Below, in pieces: positions 5,290 to 13,537 of a stretch of 19,297 bases of DNA. The stretch covers positions 1-19,297 of the forward strand of contig CACZTE010000061.1 in NCBI GenBank assembly GCA_902784045.1, read 5' to 3'. The notes beneath the pieces were generated by a model, which ran no database searches, was not told where the DNA came from, and saw only the letters and a list, made by a program, of their open reading frames with translations. The DNA is from an uncultured Eubacterium sp. (GTDB lineage Bacteria; Bacillota; Clostridia; Eubacteriales; Eubacteriaceae). Each line of letters begins with the position of its first letter. Position 1 is the stretch's first letter. The translations under genes and the position numbers were made by a program.

Positions 5290-7137
5290 ATGTGCGGAAT
5301 CGTCGGTTTTACAGGACATATTGAAGGAAAAGAAAAAGTGCTTGATGCCATGAAAGAGCGTATTCGTCATCGAGGTCCTGATTCTGAAGGGACCTATATT
5401 GACGATAACATCGCTATGGGATTTCGCCGTTTGAGTATTATCGACCTTTCCGGAGGGGATCAGCCCCTTTACAATGAGGACGGGAGCATGGTTCTAACTT
5501 TTAACGGCGAGATTTATAATTATCGTGAACTAAGGGATACATTAATCGCAAAGGGACATGTGTTTAAAACCCGTTCCGATTCAGAGGTCATCATTCACGG
5601 TTTTGAGGAATACGGCACGGCACTGCCGAGTAAGCTTCGCGGCATGTTCGCTTTTGTGATTTGGGATAAAAAAAGAAAACGGCTTTTCGGCGCCCGGGAT
5701 TATTTCGGCATTAAACCGTTATATTATGCCGAGATGAACGGTACGCTCATGTACGCTTCGGAAATGAAGGCTTTTCTCGCTCACCCCGACTTTAAACGGG
5801 AGCTTAACACCGATACTCTGGAAAATTATCTCTCGTTTCAATATTCGCCACTTTCTGATACGTTGATGAAAAATGTGTATAAGCTTAAACCTGCCCACTA
5901 TTTTTTGTACGAAGAGGGTAGAATGAAAACGGCTTGTTATTGGAAAGCTGATTTTGACGTGGACAACTCCAAAAGTCTCGACGGTTGGGCGGATGAGATT
6001 GAAACAGCCTTTGCCGAATCGGTAGAGGCGCACAAAATTGCCGATGTGGAGGTGGGCTCATTTCTATCCAGCGGCATTGATTCCAGCTATATCGCGGCTC
6101 AGGCGCGGGTGGATAAAACCTATACTGTGGGCTTTAAAGGTGATCAGTATGATGAAATCGGCTATGCCAAAGCCTGCGCCGACGCTGTCGGCCTGAAAAA
6201 TCACGCCAAAGATATCACTGAAGAGGAATATTGGGATGTACTGCCCAAACTTATCTATCATTTGGATGAACCCCTCGGTGATCCCGCTTGTATCGCGTTG
6301 TATTTTGTGGCCAAAGAAGCTTCGAAGGATGTCAAAGTCTGCCTGTCGGGAGAAGGGGCGGATGAGATTTTCGGCGGCTATAATACTTATGAGGAAACCC
6401 AGCGGGGCGCGGGCTACCGCAAAATCCCAAGACCCCTTCGCGGTGGCGCGGCGGGTCTTGCCGGTATTCTGCCGCATTTTAAAGGAAGAGAATTTATCAT
6501 TCGTCATCGCGGAACCGTAGAAGATTGGTTTGCCGGAAATCCCAATTCGGGATTTGACGAAAAAGAGCGCAAGCGTCTGCTGCGCGTTAAAACGAACGCC
6601 CCCGATCGGGTTGATCTGGTCGCGCCTTTTTATGCCGATGTTGCTGGTGAAAATGACATCATCAAAATGCAATACATTGACATGCACATGTGGCTGGCTT
6701 CAGATATCCTTTTAAAAGGCGATAAGATGAGCATGGCCAATTCTTTAGAGGTGCGCGTGCCTTTCCTCGATAAAGTGCTTTATCAGACTGCGAAACGCCT
6801 GCCGGAGGACATGCGGGTCAAAGACCGCCACACCAAGATAGCCCTTCGCGCCGCGGCGGCTCGCCATCTGCCGGAGGTGACCGCGCAAAAGAAAAAACTT
6901 GGTTTCCCCGTTCCGCTTAAATTCTGGATGAAGGAAGACCGCTATGCCGATCAAATCAAAGCGATGTATCATTCGGAAATCGGTGAAACTCTTTTTGACA
7001 CTAATGCACTTGACAGTATGCTTGACGCTTATAAACATGGTAAATTTACCGGTTACCTGAAACTCTGGTCAGTTTATACATTTTTATTATGGTATGAGGT
7101 ATTCTTTAACGATATGTCTGTCGAATCACGCTTTTAA
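5290..7137 (+). CDS. asnB: Asparagine synthetase, glutamine-hydrolysing
   Basis: This 615-residue cytoplasmic enzyme makes asparagine from aspartate, glutamine and ATP. It starts MCGIVGF, so processing exposes Cys2 as the N-terminal nucleophile of the class II glutaminase domain. That domain (about 2-190) also has RHRGPDSEG at 27-35, NGEIYNY at 72-78 and SDSE at 96-99. The synthetase domain has the pyrophosphate loop SSGIDSS at 260-266 and SGEGADEIFGGY at 353-364, followed by LLKGDKMSMANSLEVRVPF at 474-492. All expected catalytic residues are present and length is normal for the AsnB/AsnO group. AAGGAGG at 5277-5283 is 6 nt before ATG 5290; the upstream in-frame ATG at 5233 would delay the catalytic Cys and is rejected. 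A structured leader and a hairpin at the ribosome binding site precede it, and a terminator follows. Confidence 0.95.
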   Translation: MCGIVGFTGHIEGKEKVLDAMKERIRHRGPDSEGTYIDDNIAMGFRRLSIIDLSGGDQPLYNEDGSMVLTFNGEIYNYRELRDTLIAKGHVFKTRSDSEVIIHGFEEYGTALPSKLRGMFAFVIWDKKRKRLFGARDYFGIKPLYYAEMNGTLMYASEMKAFLAHPDFKRELNTDTLENYLSFQYSPLSDTLMKNVYKLKPAHYFLYEEGRMKTACYWKADFDVDNSKSLDGWADEIETAFAESVEAHKIADVEVGSFLSSGIDSSYIAAQARVDKTYTVGFKGDQYDEIGYAKACADAVGLKNHAKDITEEEYWDVLPKLIYHLDEPLGDPACIALYFVAKEASKDVKVCLSGEGADEIFGGYNTYEETQRGAGYRKIPRPLRGGAAGLAGILPHFKGREFIIRHRGTVEDWFAGNPNSGFDEKERKRLLRVKTNAPDRVDLVAPFYADVAGENDIIKMQYIDMHMWLASDILLKGDKMSMANSLEVRVPFLDKVLYQTAKRLPEDMRVKDRHTKIALRAAAARHLPEVTAQKKKLGFPVPLKFWMKEDRYADQIKAMYHSEIGETLFDTNALDSMLDAYKHGKFTGYLKLWSVYTFLLWYEVFFNDMSVESRF

Positions 7138-7240
7138 AAATGTCTGTTTTGTGGAAATACTTAATTCAAATAAAAAAGTTTTGGCTCTTTGGAGACTTTT
7201 TAGTGTCTGATATCGTGTTGATCTATATAAAACCATGTCA

Positions 7241-7272
7241 AAAAATCTTCCGAATGATTCGGGAGATTTTTT
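7241..7272 (+). terminator. Intrinsic terminator of asnB
   Basis: Bases 7243-7254 and 7258-7269 form about a 12-bp stem (one T-G wobble) with a TGA loop, running into TTTTTT at 7267-7272. It lies about 105 bp after the asnB stop. Confidence 0.85.
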
Positions 7273-7312
7273 GTTTTGACAAATAAATATGCTATGATTC
7301 GTTGGCAAAAGG

Positions 7313-7321
7313 TGTTATAAT
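7313..7321 (+). promoter_or_regulatory. Extended -10 promoter for the lipoprotein gene
   Basis: TG-T-TATAAT at 7313-7321 is a perfect extended -10, without a good -35. Start would be near 7328, leaving a 128-nt leader. The rest of the 318-bp gap 7138-7455 holds only the asnB terminator; I see no other feature. Confidence 0.5.
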
Positions 7322-7455
7322 TGCTAAGATAATCCGATATTAATAGTAGAGTCTGCTCATTTAGTCAATATTTCAGACATGCTTTAAGCCCGGTCTTTCG
7401 GATATGGAAAAGAGAATCGAAAATGTATATTTCGTTTCGAGGAGGTGTTTATCGG

Positions 7456-8370
7456 ATGAGAATAAATAAAAGACATATTGCGTTATGTTTAGCAATAAGC
7501 TTAGCGGTTGTTTTGATGATTGCTTTGAGCGGATGCGGAAAAAAGGAGGATCCGTCGCCCAGCACATCTGCCGGATTGGGAGTGAGTTCTCCCAAAACCA
7601 AAGTTGACGAAAATCAAGCCTATGCCAAAATCATCGACCGCTATAAAAAAGCCCTTTCGGGAGACGGCGAAGAGTCCATCAGCTCGATGGGATTGAATTC
7701 CAGCATCTATGATGTGCTCGGCCAAGAGAATACAAAATTCGGCTATAAGATGGTCGATTTAAACGACGACGGCGTAAAAGAACTGGTTATCGGGACGGAT
7801 GCCAAAGCGCCACCCTATAATGGTATGATTTTTGATCTTTATACTATCAGAAATAAATTTCCCTCTCGATTGGTCAGCGCCGGTAACAATGTAAAATGGT
7901 ATATGTGCAGTTCCAATCAGATTTTGGGCGTCGGTACTGATGAGACCAGCGGCGAGCCTTATTGGCATTTGTGTAAGGCAGATGAAAAACAAACCCTGGT
8001 GGACGGGGCTGAGCAAAACAGCACCAAATATCCTGACAATCCCTATGTCATTTATACGAATAACAAATGGACACCGTCGGATTACAACAAGGTATACGCC
8101 AAAGGAGACGAGCTCACGAAAAAAGTGATTGTCATTGACGGCATTACCGAATTTGTCAAAAATCCCGTGGCCAACGGTAATAGCAATAGTAATAGTTACA
8201 ATAACTATGATAATGGTTATTATTATAACGATTATACAGAATCACCGACGCCGACCCCGAATGCCGCGCCAACGCCTCAGGCAACAGCCGCCCCGGCACC
8301 GACAGCCGCGCCGGCCCCGGCACCGACGGCAGCGCCAGAACCCACGGTCGCACCTGCGCCGACGACATAA
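7456..8370 (+). CDS. Secreted lipoprotein with VCBS-like calcium motif and low-complexity tail
   Basis: This is a 304-residue predicted lipoprotein of unknown function. A short basic N-terminus and hydrophobic stretch (8-24) end in the lipobox LSGC, with Cys27 the lipidated residue, so it is anchored outside the cytoplasmic membrane. Residues about 50-235 are globular and contain DLNDDGVKELVIG at 101-113, an Asp-rich loop of the kind found in FG-GAP/VCBS and EF-hand-like calcium sites. Residues 240-260 are Asn/Ser/Tyr rich, and 263-304 are a Pro/Ala/Thr run with repeated PTAAPAP units, a likely wall-spanning or spacer segment. GAGGAGG at 7439-7445 is 10 nt before ATG 7456; the in-frame ATG at 7423 precedes that site. 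No terminator separates it from murE, so some co-transcription is possible. Confidence 0.75.
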   Translation: MRINKRHIALCLAISLAVVLMIALSGCGKKEDPSPSTSAGLGVSSPKTKVDENQAYAKIIDRYKKALSGDGEESISSMGLNSSIYDVLGQENTKFGYKMVDLNDDGVKELVIGTDAKAPPYNGMIFDLYTIRNKFPSRLVSAGNNVKWYMCSSNQILGVGTDETSGEPYWHLCKADEKQTLVDGAEQNSTKYPDNPYVIYTNNKWTPSDYNKVYAKGDELTKKVIVIDGITEFVKNPVANGNSNSNSYNNYDNGYYYNDYTESPTPTPNAAPTPQATAAPAPTAAPAPAPTAAPEPTVAPAPTT

Positions 8371-8404
8371 TTTTTTGGATGTGTGTTAAACTGTTGTTTG
8401 TTGT

Positions 8405-8434
8405 TTGAAAGCTTTTAATTCAATAACATAAGAT
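8405..8434 (+). promoter_or_regulatory. Possible murE promoter
   Basis: TTGAAA at 8405-8410 and TAAGAT at 8429-8434 are 18 bp apart, 32 bp before the murE start. The -10 matches only four of six, so this is a weak call. Confidence 0.35.
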
Positions 8435-8466
8435 CACCAATTCATCTGCAGTAAAAGAGGTAGAAA

Positions 8467-9954
8467 ATGCATTATCGAGATTTAATTCAGGAGACAGAAA
8501 TAATCGAAATCAAAAACGGCGGCATTGATGTGGATGTCAGCGATGTGGTTTACGATTCGAGAACCGCTGTGCCCGGATCGCTGTTTGTAGCGATTTTCGG
8601 CTTTGCTACCGACGGACACCGTTTTATTGAAGACGCCGTCAAGCGCGGCGCGAAAGTCATTGTGCATCAGGCGGAACTTGATCATTATCACGACGATGTG
8701 GTGTATATCAAAGTGACGGATTGCCGTTTTATGCTGGGACGGATTGCCGCGCGGTTTTTCGATCATCCCACCGAAAAACTCATAGTCTGCGGCATTACCG
8801 GCACCAATGGCAAAACCAGCACCACCTATTTTTTAAGTCACGTGCTGCGCGCGGCGAGTAAAAAAATCGCCCGGATGGGCACCATTGACGATCAAATCGG
8901 AGATACCATTATTGACAATAAGGGACGCACCACCTCAGAATCCCGGGATCTTCAGGCTTTCGCGGCCCGTGCAGTGAATGAAGGAGCCGACGCGCTGGTG
9001 ATGGAAGCGTCATCTCAGGCTCTCGATTTGGAACGCTTGGTTGATGTGGATTTTGACTACGCGGCTTTCACCAATTTAACCCAGGATCATCTTGACTATC
9101 ATAAAAATTTTCAGAATTATTTTGAAGCAAAGACGCGGCTTTTTGATCAGACATCCAAAGCGGCGGTGATTAACGCAGATGATCCCTGGGGCCAAAAGCT
9201 CATTGAAATTATCAAAGAAAAGCATCCCGATTTAAAAATCATCACCTATGGAACCGGCGCTGACGCGGATTGCCGCATTACCGATATCGAGCTTTCAACT
9301 TCCGGAAGTCGTTTTACGATTGAGTACATAGGCCAAAGCCACTCTTTCTTTTTGGATGTGATCGGTCGGTTTATGGTGGACAATGCCACAGTAGCGGCAC
9401 TTATTGCCCATGAAGCCGGTGTGTCCTGGGATGATATCACCAAAGCATTGGCTGAAGCACCGGTGGTGGAAGGACGAATGGAACGTGTTAAAGCCGATTT
9501 GCCCTTTGATGTTGTTGTCGATTACGCCCATTCTCCCGACGCGCTGGAAAATTTACTCAAAACCGTACGGGAACTCGGTCCGAACCGCATCATTTGCGTT
9601 TTCGGATGCGGCGGCGACAGAGACAAAGGAAAACGGCCGATTATGGGTGATATTTCCGCCAAATGCGCGGATTTCACCGTGATTACGTCGGATAATTCCC
9701 GCTCGGAGGATCCCGAAATCATCATTGATGAAATCGAAGCGGCGGTCAAGCCGATTACGGATCAATACACGCGCGTGACCGACAGGCGCGAGGCGACGGT
9801 TAAAGCGCTTCATATGGCAATGCCCGGCGATGTGGTCATTTTTGCCGGAAAAGGTCATGAAAAAACCGAAACCAGCCGCAATGGCGTTAGACCATATTAT
9901 GAAAAAGATGTGATTTTATCGGTGATCGATGAAGAAAACTTAAGTAATTCTTAA
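8467..9954 (+). CDS. murE: UDP-N-acetylmuramoyl-tripeptide synthetase MurE
   Basis: This 495-residue cytoplasmic Mur ligase adds the third amino acid to UDP-MurNAc-Ala-Glu during peptidoglycan precursor synthesis. The N-terminal UDP-substrate domain has YDSR at 29-32 and DGHRFI at 49-54. The ATP loop TGTNGKTSTT is at 111-120, TTSESRDLQ at 155-163, and FTNLTQDHLDYH at 201-212 precedes the AKTRLF lysine region at 221-226. The C-terminal domain has GRMER at 336-340, DYAHSPDAL at 352-360, GCGGDRD at 380-386, SDNSRSEDP at 408-416 and GKGHE at 461-465. The specificity loop reads DNSR rather than the canonical DNPR; the retained arginine favours meso-diaminopimelate. The usual SSH is SSQ here (182-184). 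AGAGGTAG lies just before the ATG. It stands apart from any division and cell-wall cluster. Confidence 0.93.
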   Translation: MHYRDLIQETEIIEIKNGGIDVDVSDVVYDSRTAVPGSLFVAIFGFATDGHRFIEDAVKRGAKVIVHQAELDHYHDDVVYIKVTDCRFMLGRIAARFFDHPTEKLIVCGITGTNGKTSTTYFLSHVLRAASKKIARMGTIDDQIGDTIIDNKGRTTSESRDLQAFAARAVNEGADALVMEASSQALDLERLVDVDFDYAAFTNLTQDHLDYHKNFQNYFEAKTRLFDQTSKAAVINADDPWGQKLIEIIKEKHPDLKIITYGTGADADCRITDIELSTSGSRFTIEYIGQSHSFFLDVIGRFMVDNATVAALIAHEAGVSWDDITKALAEAPVVEGRMERVKADLPFDVVVDYAHSPDALENLLKTVRELGPNRIICVFGCGGDRDKGKRPIMGDISAKCADFTVITSDNSRSEDPEIIIDEIEAAVKPITDQYTRVTDRREATVKALHMAMPGDVVIFAGKGHEKTETSRNGVRPYYEKDVILSVIDEENLSNS

Positions 9955-9988
9955 TCTCAAAAAAAAGATACAAAATAGAAACAAAATT

Positions 9989-9997
9989 TGATATAAT
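9989..9997 (+). promoter_or_regulatory. Extended -10 promoter in the murE-tex gap
   Basis: TG-A-TATAAT at 9989-9997 is a perfect extended -10 lying 35 bp after murE. No gene follows for 400 bp, but a strong terminator ends at 10113, so the predicted transcript is about 110 nt. Confidence 0.5.
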
Positions 9998-10002
9998 AGA
10001 GA

Positions 10003-10113
10003 CATCAAAAAGCTAAGAACTCGTCGGGTACGGCGATACTATAAAATTTTCATTTCTTTTCCTTATTTTACGCAAAAGCGGATAGCTCATCACTATCCGC
10101 TTTTGCGTTTTTT
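10003..10113 (+). ncRNA. Candidate small RNA between murE and tex
   Basis: The predicted transcript runs from the extended -10 promoter (9989-9997) to the terminator at 10071-10113. It has no reading frame with a ribosome binding site. A 5' hairpin pairs TCGTCG with CGGCGA around GGTA (10021-10036), followed by a U-rich unpaired stretch (about 10046-10070) and the long terminator stem. That layout is common for regulatory sRNAs. The alternative is that the terminator only serves murE and the -10 is chance. Confidence 0.4.
10071..10113 (+). terminator. Strong intrinsic terminator after murE / candidate sRNA
   Basis: A perfect 15-bp stem (10071-10085 with 10093-10107) has a 7-nt loop CTCATCA and is followed by TTTTTT at 10108-10113. 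It is the longest perfect stem I see in the window. Confidence 0.93.
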
Positions 10114-10403
10114 GCCGGCTTACATAATTTACTTATCATCATTGAAGAAAAGATAATCAGTGTTCATTTTATATCAATTAATACCGATTAAAATAGATTT
10201 TAAAAGCGCTTAGGCAAAGTATGTGGCCCGGCTCTTAAAAATGCCTTTGGATTTCGATTTTTTAAAGATAGCGCAAAAATGCGCTTTGTGTTAGACTATA
10301 CTTCAGCATTTTTGACGAGAATGACGAAACAAGATGAACGCGCGTCATATGGCCAATTGCCAAAGCAAAGATAGCCTTAGTTTGACGCGCATAAGGAGGA
10401 AAC
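10114..10403 (+). promoter_or_regulatory. tex upstream region with inverted repeat
   Basis: GCGCGTCA (10340-10347) and TGACGCGC (10383-10390) are an 8-bp perfect inverted repeat ending 3 nt before the tex Shine-Dalgarno AAGGAGG (10393-10399). AGCGCA/TGCGCT at 10270-10285 is a second short hairpin. I found no promoter with acceptable -35 and -10 spacing here, although one is expected. Confidence 0.35.
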
Positions 10404-12548
10404 GTGAAGATAACCGAACAGTTGGCCAAAGAGTTTTCCATTCAGCCGGAGCAGGCGCAAGCCGCGATTAAGCTCATTGACGAAGGTAATACAATCCCTT
10501 TCATCGCGCGTTATCGCAAAGAAGTCACAGGTAATCTGGATGACGCCGTGCTGCGCGAACTTAATACAAGACTGGCATATTTGAGAAAACTGGATAAGCG
10601 CCGGGAAGAGGTGATCGCGGCAATTACCGAAAGGGGAAAAATGACGCCCAAACTCGAGAAGGCTATTATCGCGGCGAAAACCTTGACCGAGGTGGAAGAT
10701 CTCTATCTGCCTTATAAACAAAAGAAACGCACCAGAGCCACCATTGCCAGAGAAAAGGGGCTTGAACCCTTGGCGGAGCTTATGTTTAATAAACGGGCGG
10801 AGGATTCTGTGTTAGAAAAGAGCGCTGCCGAATATGTCAATCCGGAAAAGGAAGTGGCAAACGAAAAGGAAGCCCTCGCCGGTGCTATGGATATTGTGGC
10901 TGAGGAAGTGAGTGACGACGCGGCGGCCAGAAAAGCTGTCCGAAATTTTTTGGCGAAGCGTTCGCTTTTGACGACCCATGTCACTCCGGATTTTGCCGAG
11001 GCCGACACGGAATTTACAAATTATTACGATTATACCGAGCCCATCTCCAAAATGGCAGATCACCGGATTCTAGCCGTGAACCGCGGAGAGAAAAAGAAAG
11101 TGCTGACGGTCAAGCTTGAAGGATTTCCCGACGCGATGACCAAGGGTCTCGTGAAGCATTATGCACCGAAGGGCTGCAGTCATTATTTAAACGACGCGAT
11201 TGCTGATAGTTATAAACGGCTTATTTTTCCCTCGGTGGAGCGGGAACTGCGCGCAGGTCTTAAAGAACGGGCGGAAGCGTCAGCCATCCGAAATTTCGGC
11301 ATCAACTTAAAAAAATTATTGATGACCAGACCCTTTAAAAACAAGGTGACTATGGGCTTTGACCCGGCCTATCGCACGGGCTGTAAAATTGCTGTGTTAG
11401 ACGGCATGGGAACAGTGCTTGAGACGACGACGGTTTATCCCACAATGCCTCATAATCAAGTCGAAAAATCAGAAGCAATTCTTTTGGACATGATTGATAG
11501 ACTTCACGTTGAGCTTATCGCCATCGGCAATGGAACCGCGTCCCGGGAAAGCGAACAATTTGTCGCGAATATGATAAAAAAAGCCGGACATCATGTGGAT
11601 TATGTTATTGTCAACGAAGCGGGCGCATCAGTCTATTCGGCGTCGGATCTGGGCACCGAGGAATATCCGGAATTAAACGTATCCCTTCGCGGCGCGGTCT
11701 CCATCGGCGGGCGTCTTCAGGATCCGCTGGCGGAGCTTGTCAAAATTGATCCAAAGCATCTCGGTGTCGGGCAATATCAGCATGATGTCAATCAAAAGGC
11801 CCTTGAAACAGTTCTTGACGCGACGGTGGAAGACGCTGTAAACAATGTCGGCGTTAATGTCAACCGGGCATCAGTTTCCCTATTAAAACATGTTTCCGGC
11901 GTATCTCAAAGCATCGCCAAAAATATCATCACCTACCGTGAGGATAATGGGCCATTTACGGAACGCAAACAACTCTTAAAGGTCAAAGGTCTCGGCAACA
12001 AGGCCTATGAACAATGTGCTGGATTTTTGCGCATTCCCGACGGCGTGTCCGTTTTGGACAACACCGGGGTTCACCCCGAATCCTATGAAGCGACAAAGGC
12101 TCTTTTGCAAAAACTTGGTTTGACCGAGGAGGATCTGGTTGGTGAACGTTTGAAAAAAACAGTTGATATTTTAAATCAGGTTAATGTGAAAGAAACAGCT
12201 TTGGAACTTGGTATTGGTGAGCTTACATTAAGGGATATTATTACAGAGCTTAAAAAACCCGGAAGAGATCCCCGTGATGAAGCGCCGGCGCCGGTTTTGA
12301 AAAGCGATGTCATGACCATTGACGATCTTGAACCCGGAATGACATTGAGCGGCACTGTGCGCAATGTCATTGACTTTGGCGCCTTTGTGGACATCGGTGT
12401 ACATGAAGACGGTCTTGTGCACATTTCCGAAATTACCAACCGCTATATTAAGCATCCGTCGGAAGTACTTTCTGTCGGTGATATTGTTGATGTGCGGGTG
12501 CTTGCCGTGGATAAAAAGCGCCAGCGTATCAGTTTGACGATGAAATAA
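10404..12548 (+). CDS. tex: Transcription accessory protein Tex (S1 RNA-binding)
   Basis: This 714-residue cytoplasmic nucleic-acid-binding protein belongs to the Tex/Spt6-like family, linked to transcription and RNA metabolism. The N-terminal helical region opens with the family pattern TIPFIARYRKE at 30-40 and EDLYLPYKQKKRTRATIAREKGLEPLA at 98-124. The YqgF/RNase H-like domain begins GFDPAYRTGCK at 318-328 and includes GNGTASRE at 376-383. The signature GVGQYQHDV is at 454-462. Helix-hairpin-helix repeats cover about 490-560. The C-terminal S1 domain spans about 643-714, with GTVRNVIDFGAFVDIG and DGLVHISE. Length is typical. The start is GTG at 10404, with AAGGAGG ending 4 nt upstream. It has its own terminator. 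Confidence 0.95.
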   Translation: MKITEQLAKEFSIQPEQAQAAIKLIDEGNTIPFIARYRKEVTGNLDDAVLRELNTRLAYLRKLDKRREEVIAAITERGKMTPKLEKAIIAAKTLTEVEDLYLPYKQKKRTRATIAREKGLEPLAELMFNKRAEDSVLEKSAAEYVNPEKEVANEKEALAGAMDIVAEEVSDDAAARKAVRNFLAKRSLLTTHVTPDFAEADTEFTNYYDYTEPISKMADHRILAVNRGEKKKVLTVKLEGFPDAMTKGLVKHYAPKGCSHYLNDAIADSYKRLIFPSVERELRAGLKERAEASAIRNFGINLKKLLMTRPFKNKVTMGFDPAYRTGCKIAVLDGMGTVLETTTVYPTMPHNQVEKSEAILLDMIDRLHVELIAIGNGTASRESEQFVANMIKKAGHHVDYVIVNEAGASVYSASDLGTEEYPELNVSLRGAVSIGGRLQDPLAELVKIDPKHLGVGQYQHDVNQKALETVLDATVEDAVNNVGVNVNRASVSLLKHVSGVSQSIAKNIITYREDNGPFTERKQLLKVKGLGNKAYEQCAGFLRIPDGVSVLDNTGVHPESYEATKALLQKLGLTEEDLVGERLKKTVDILNQVNVKETALELGIGELTLRDIITELKKPGRDPRDEAPAPVLKSDVMTIDDLEPGMTLSGTVRNVIDFGAFVDIGVHEDGLVHISEITNRYIKHPSEVLSVGDIVDVRVLAVDKKRQRISLTMK

Positions 12549-12569
12549 CTTAAATAACGGATTTTTTAT

Positions 12570-12596
12570 ACGCCGGCCATTTTGCGCCGGCGTTTT
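12570..12596 (+). terminator. Intrinsic terminator of tex
   Basis: ACGCCGGC (12570-12577) pairs with GCCGGCGT (12586-12593), ending in a short TTTT. It uses the same GCCGG-type stem as the terminators at 3753 and 4403. Confidence 0.8.
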
Positions 12597-12831
12597 CACA
12601 TTTGTTGTTGCTCGGTTTAAGAGTACGACACGCTTGATAAGGCTTACGTTTTAGGTTTTGAAAAAGATTTTAATAATGTAACGGCGTTTACAGGCAATCA
12701 TGAAAACCGCGAATAACGAACAACACGATTTTTTATTTTCTTAAGATTAGAAGCTTTCATTTTATAGATGTTAAAATATTATGTTTTTTTTAAAAACTTG
12801 TTTATTGCTATAAAATATGTTGCTAAAGTGA
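12597..12831. other. AT-rich gap upstream of the carD promoter
   Basis: Between the tex terminator and the carD promoter I see no reading frame, RNA gene or repeat. The last 50 bp contain runs of T and A immediately upstream of the -35, which could act as an UP element. Confidence 0.4.
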
Positions 12832-12860
12832 TTGACAAAGATAGATAATTATTTTATAAT
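12832..12860 (+). promoter_or_regulatory. Perfect-consensus sigma-A promoter of carD
   Basis: TTGACA at 12832-12837 and TATAAT at 12855-12860, 17 bp apart, match the consensus at all twelve positions. Start would be near 12867, giving a leader of about 177 nt. Confidence 0.88.
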
Positions 12861-12873
12861 TAAAAATTTTTAT

Positions 12874-12902
12874 TTGCAAAAAATTAAAAAAAGTTGTAAG
12901 AT
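12874..12902 (+). promoter_or_regulatory. Possible second carD promoter
   Basis: TTGCAA at 12874-12879 and TAAGAT at 12897-12902 are 17 bp apart, directly behind the first promoter. The region is so A/T rich that chance similarity is likely. Confidence 0.3.
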
Positions 12903-12992
12903 AATAATATAATTTATCGTTAGTTTGGTTTTAAGCATCTGTACGCCGTCGATAATCTTTGTCGGGGGTTATAGCGTTTTTTGAAAAGCGGC

Positions 12993-13010
12993 GTCAATTC
13001 ATATATTGAC
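12993..13010 (+). repeat. Inverted repeat in the carD leader
   Basis: GTCAAT (12993-12998) and ATTGAC (13005-13010) form a 6-bp repeat about 20 bp before the Shine-Dalgarno GGAGG (13029-13033). An ACGCCG at 12942-12947 could pair over a longer range with CGGCGT at 12989-12994. It is a possible operator or leader hairpin. Confidence 0.3.
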
Positions 13011-13043
13011 ATCAAGTTTAAGAAAGCCGGAGGAATTTGAAAA

Positions 13044-13523
13044 ATGTTTAATGTCGGAGACAAAATAATCTATCCCATGCACGGTGCCGGCGTCATTCAA
13101 TCGGTGGACGAAAAAATGATTCTCGGAGAGCGTAAAAACTATTATTCCGTCACCATTATCGGCAATCAAATGGATATTTTAATTCCCGTCGATAAGGCAG
13201 AATCCGTGGGAATGCGGCCCATTGGCGGGCATAGTGATGTTGAGGCGATTTTAACGGCTCTCGGCGGGGAACTTGATCCCATGGATAATAATTGGTCCAA
13301 GCGCTATCAGGATAACCTTAGTCTGCTAAAAAGTGGTGACAGTGTCAACACGGCAAGAGTTGTGAAAAACCTGATGATCCTTGATCGCGGAAAAGGTCTC
13401 TCCGGCGGTGAAAAGAAAATGTTGCATTCCGCCAAAGGATTTTTGATTAGTGAAATTATGGCTGTTGACAATAAGACGAAAGAAGAAGCGGAAATCGCGG
13501 TTGACGCGGCCATTAGGGATTAA
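13044..13523 (+). CDS. carD: CarD-family RNA-polymerase-binding transcription regulator
   Basis: This is a 159-residue cytoplasmic protein. The N-terminal 60 residues are the CarD/TRCF RNA-polymerase-interacting Tudor-like domain: FNVGDKIIYPMHGAGVIQSV at 2-21, then a basic E-R-K-N-Y-Y turn and MDILIPVDKAESVGMRPI. Residues about 65-159 are the helical DNA-contacting domain, with NWSKRYQDNLSLLKSGD and a predicted long helix ending in EEAEIAVDAAI. Family members bind the beta subunit and stabilise open promoter complexes. Length agrees with CarD (about 160). GGAGG lies 10 nt before the ATG. It is separated from yacL by a terminator, so the two neighbours are independently transcribed here. The expected invariant tryptophan of the C-terminal domain may be Trp in NNWSKR. 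Confidence 0.92.
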   Translation: MFNVGDKIIYPMHGAGVIQSVDEKMILGERKNYYSVTIIGNQMDILIPVDKAESVGMRPIGGHSDVEAILTALGGELDPMDNNWSKRYQDNLSLLKSGDSVNTARVVKNLMILDRGKGLSGGEKKMLHSAKGFLISEIMAVDNKTKEEAEIAVDAAIRD

Positions 13524-13537
13524 CTCATATCAAATAT

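Noticed and set aside
8174..8365. Repeats in the DNA of the lipoprotein tail as a CRISPR-like or microsatellite array.
   Set aside because: The repeats are short, degenerate and in frame, and are explained by the Asn/Tyr and Pro/Ala/Thr coding segments.
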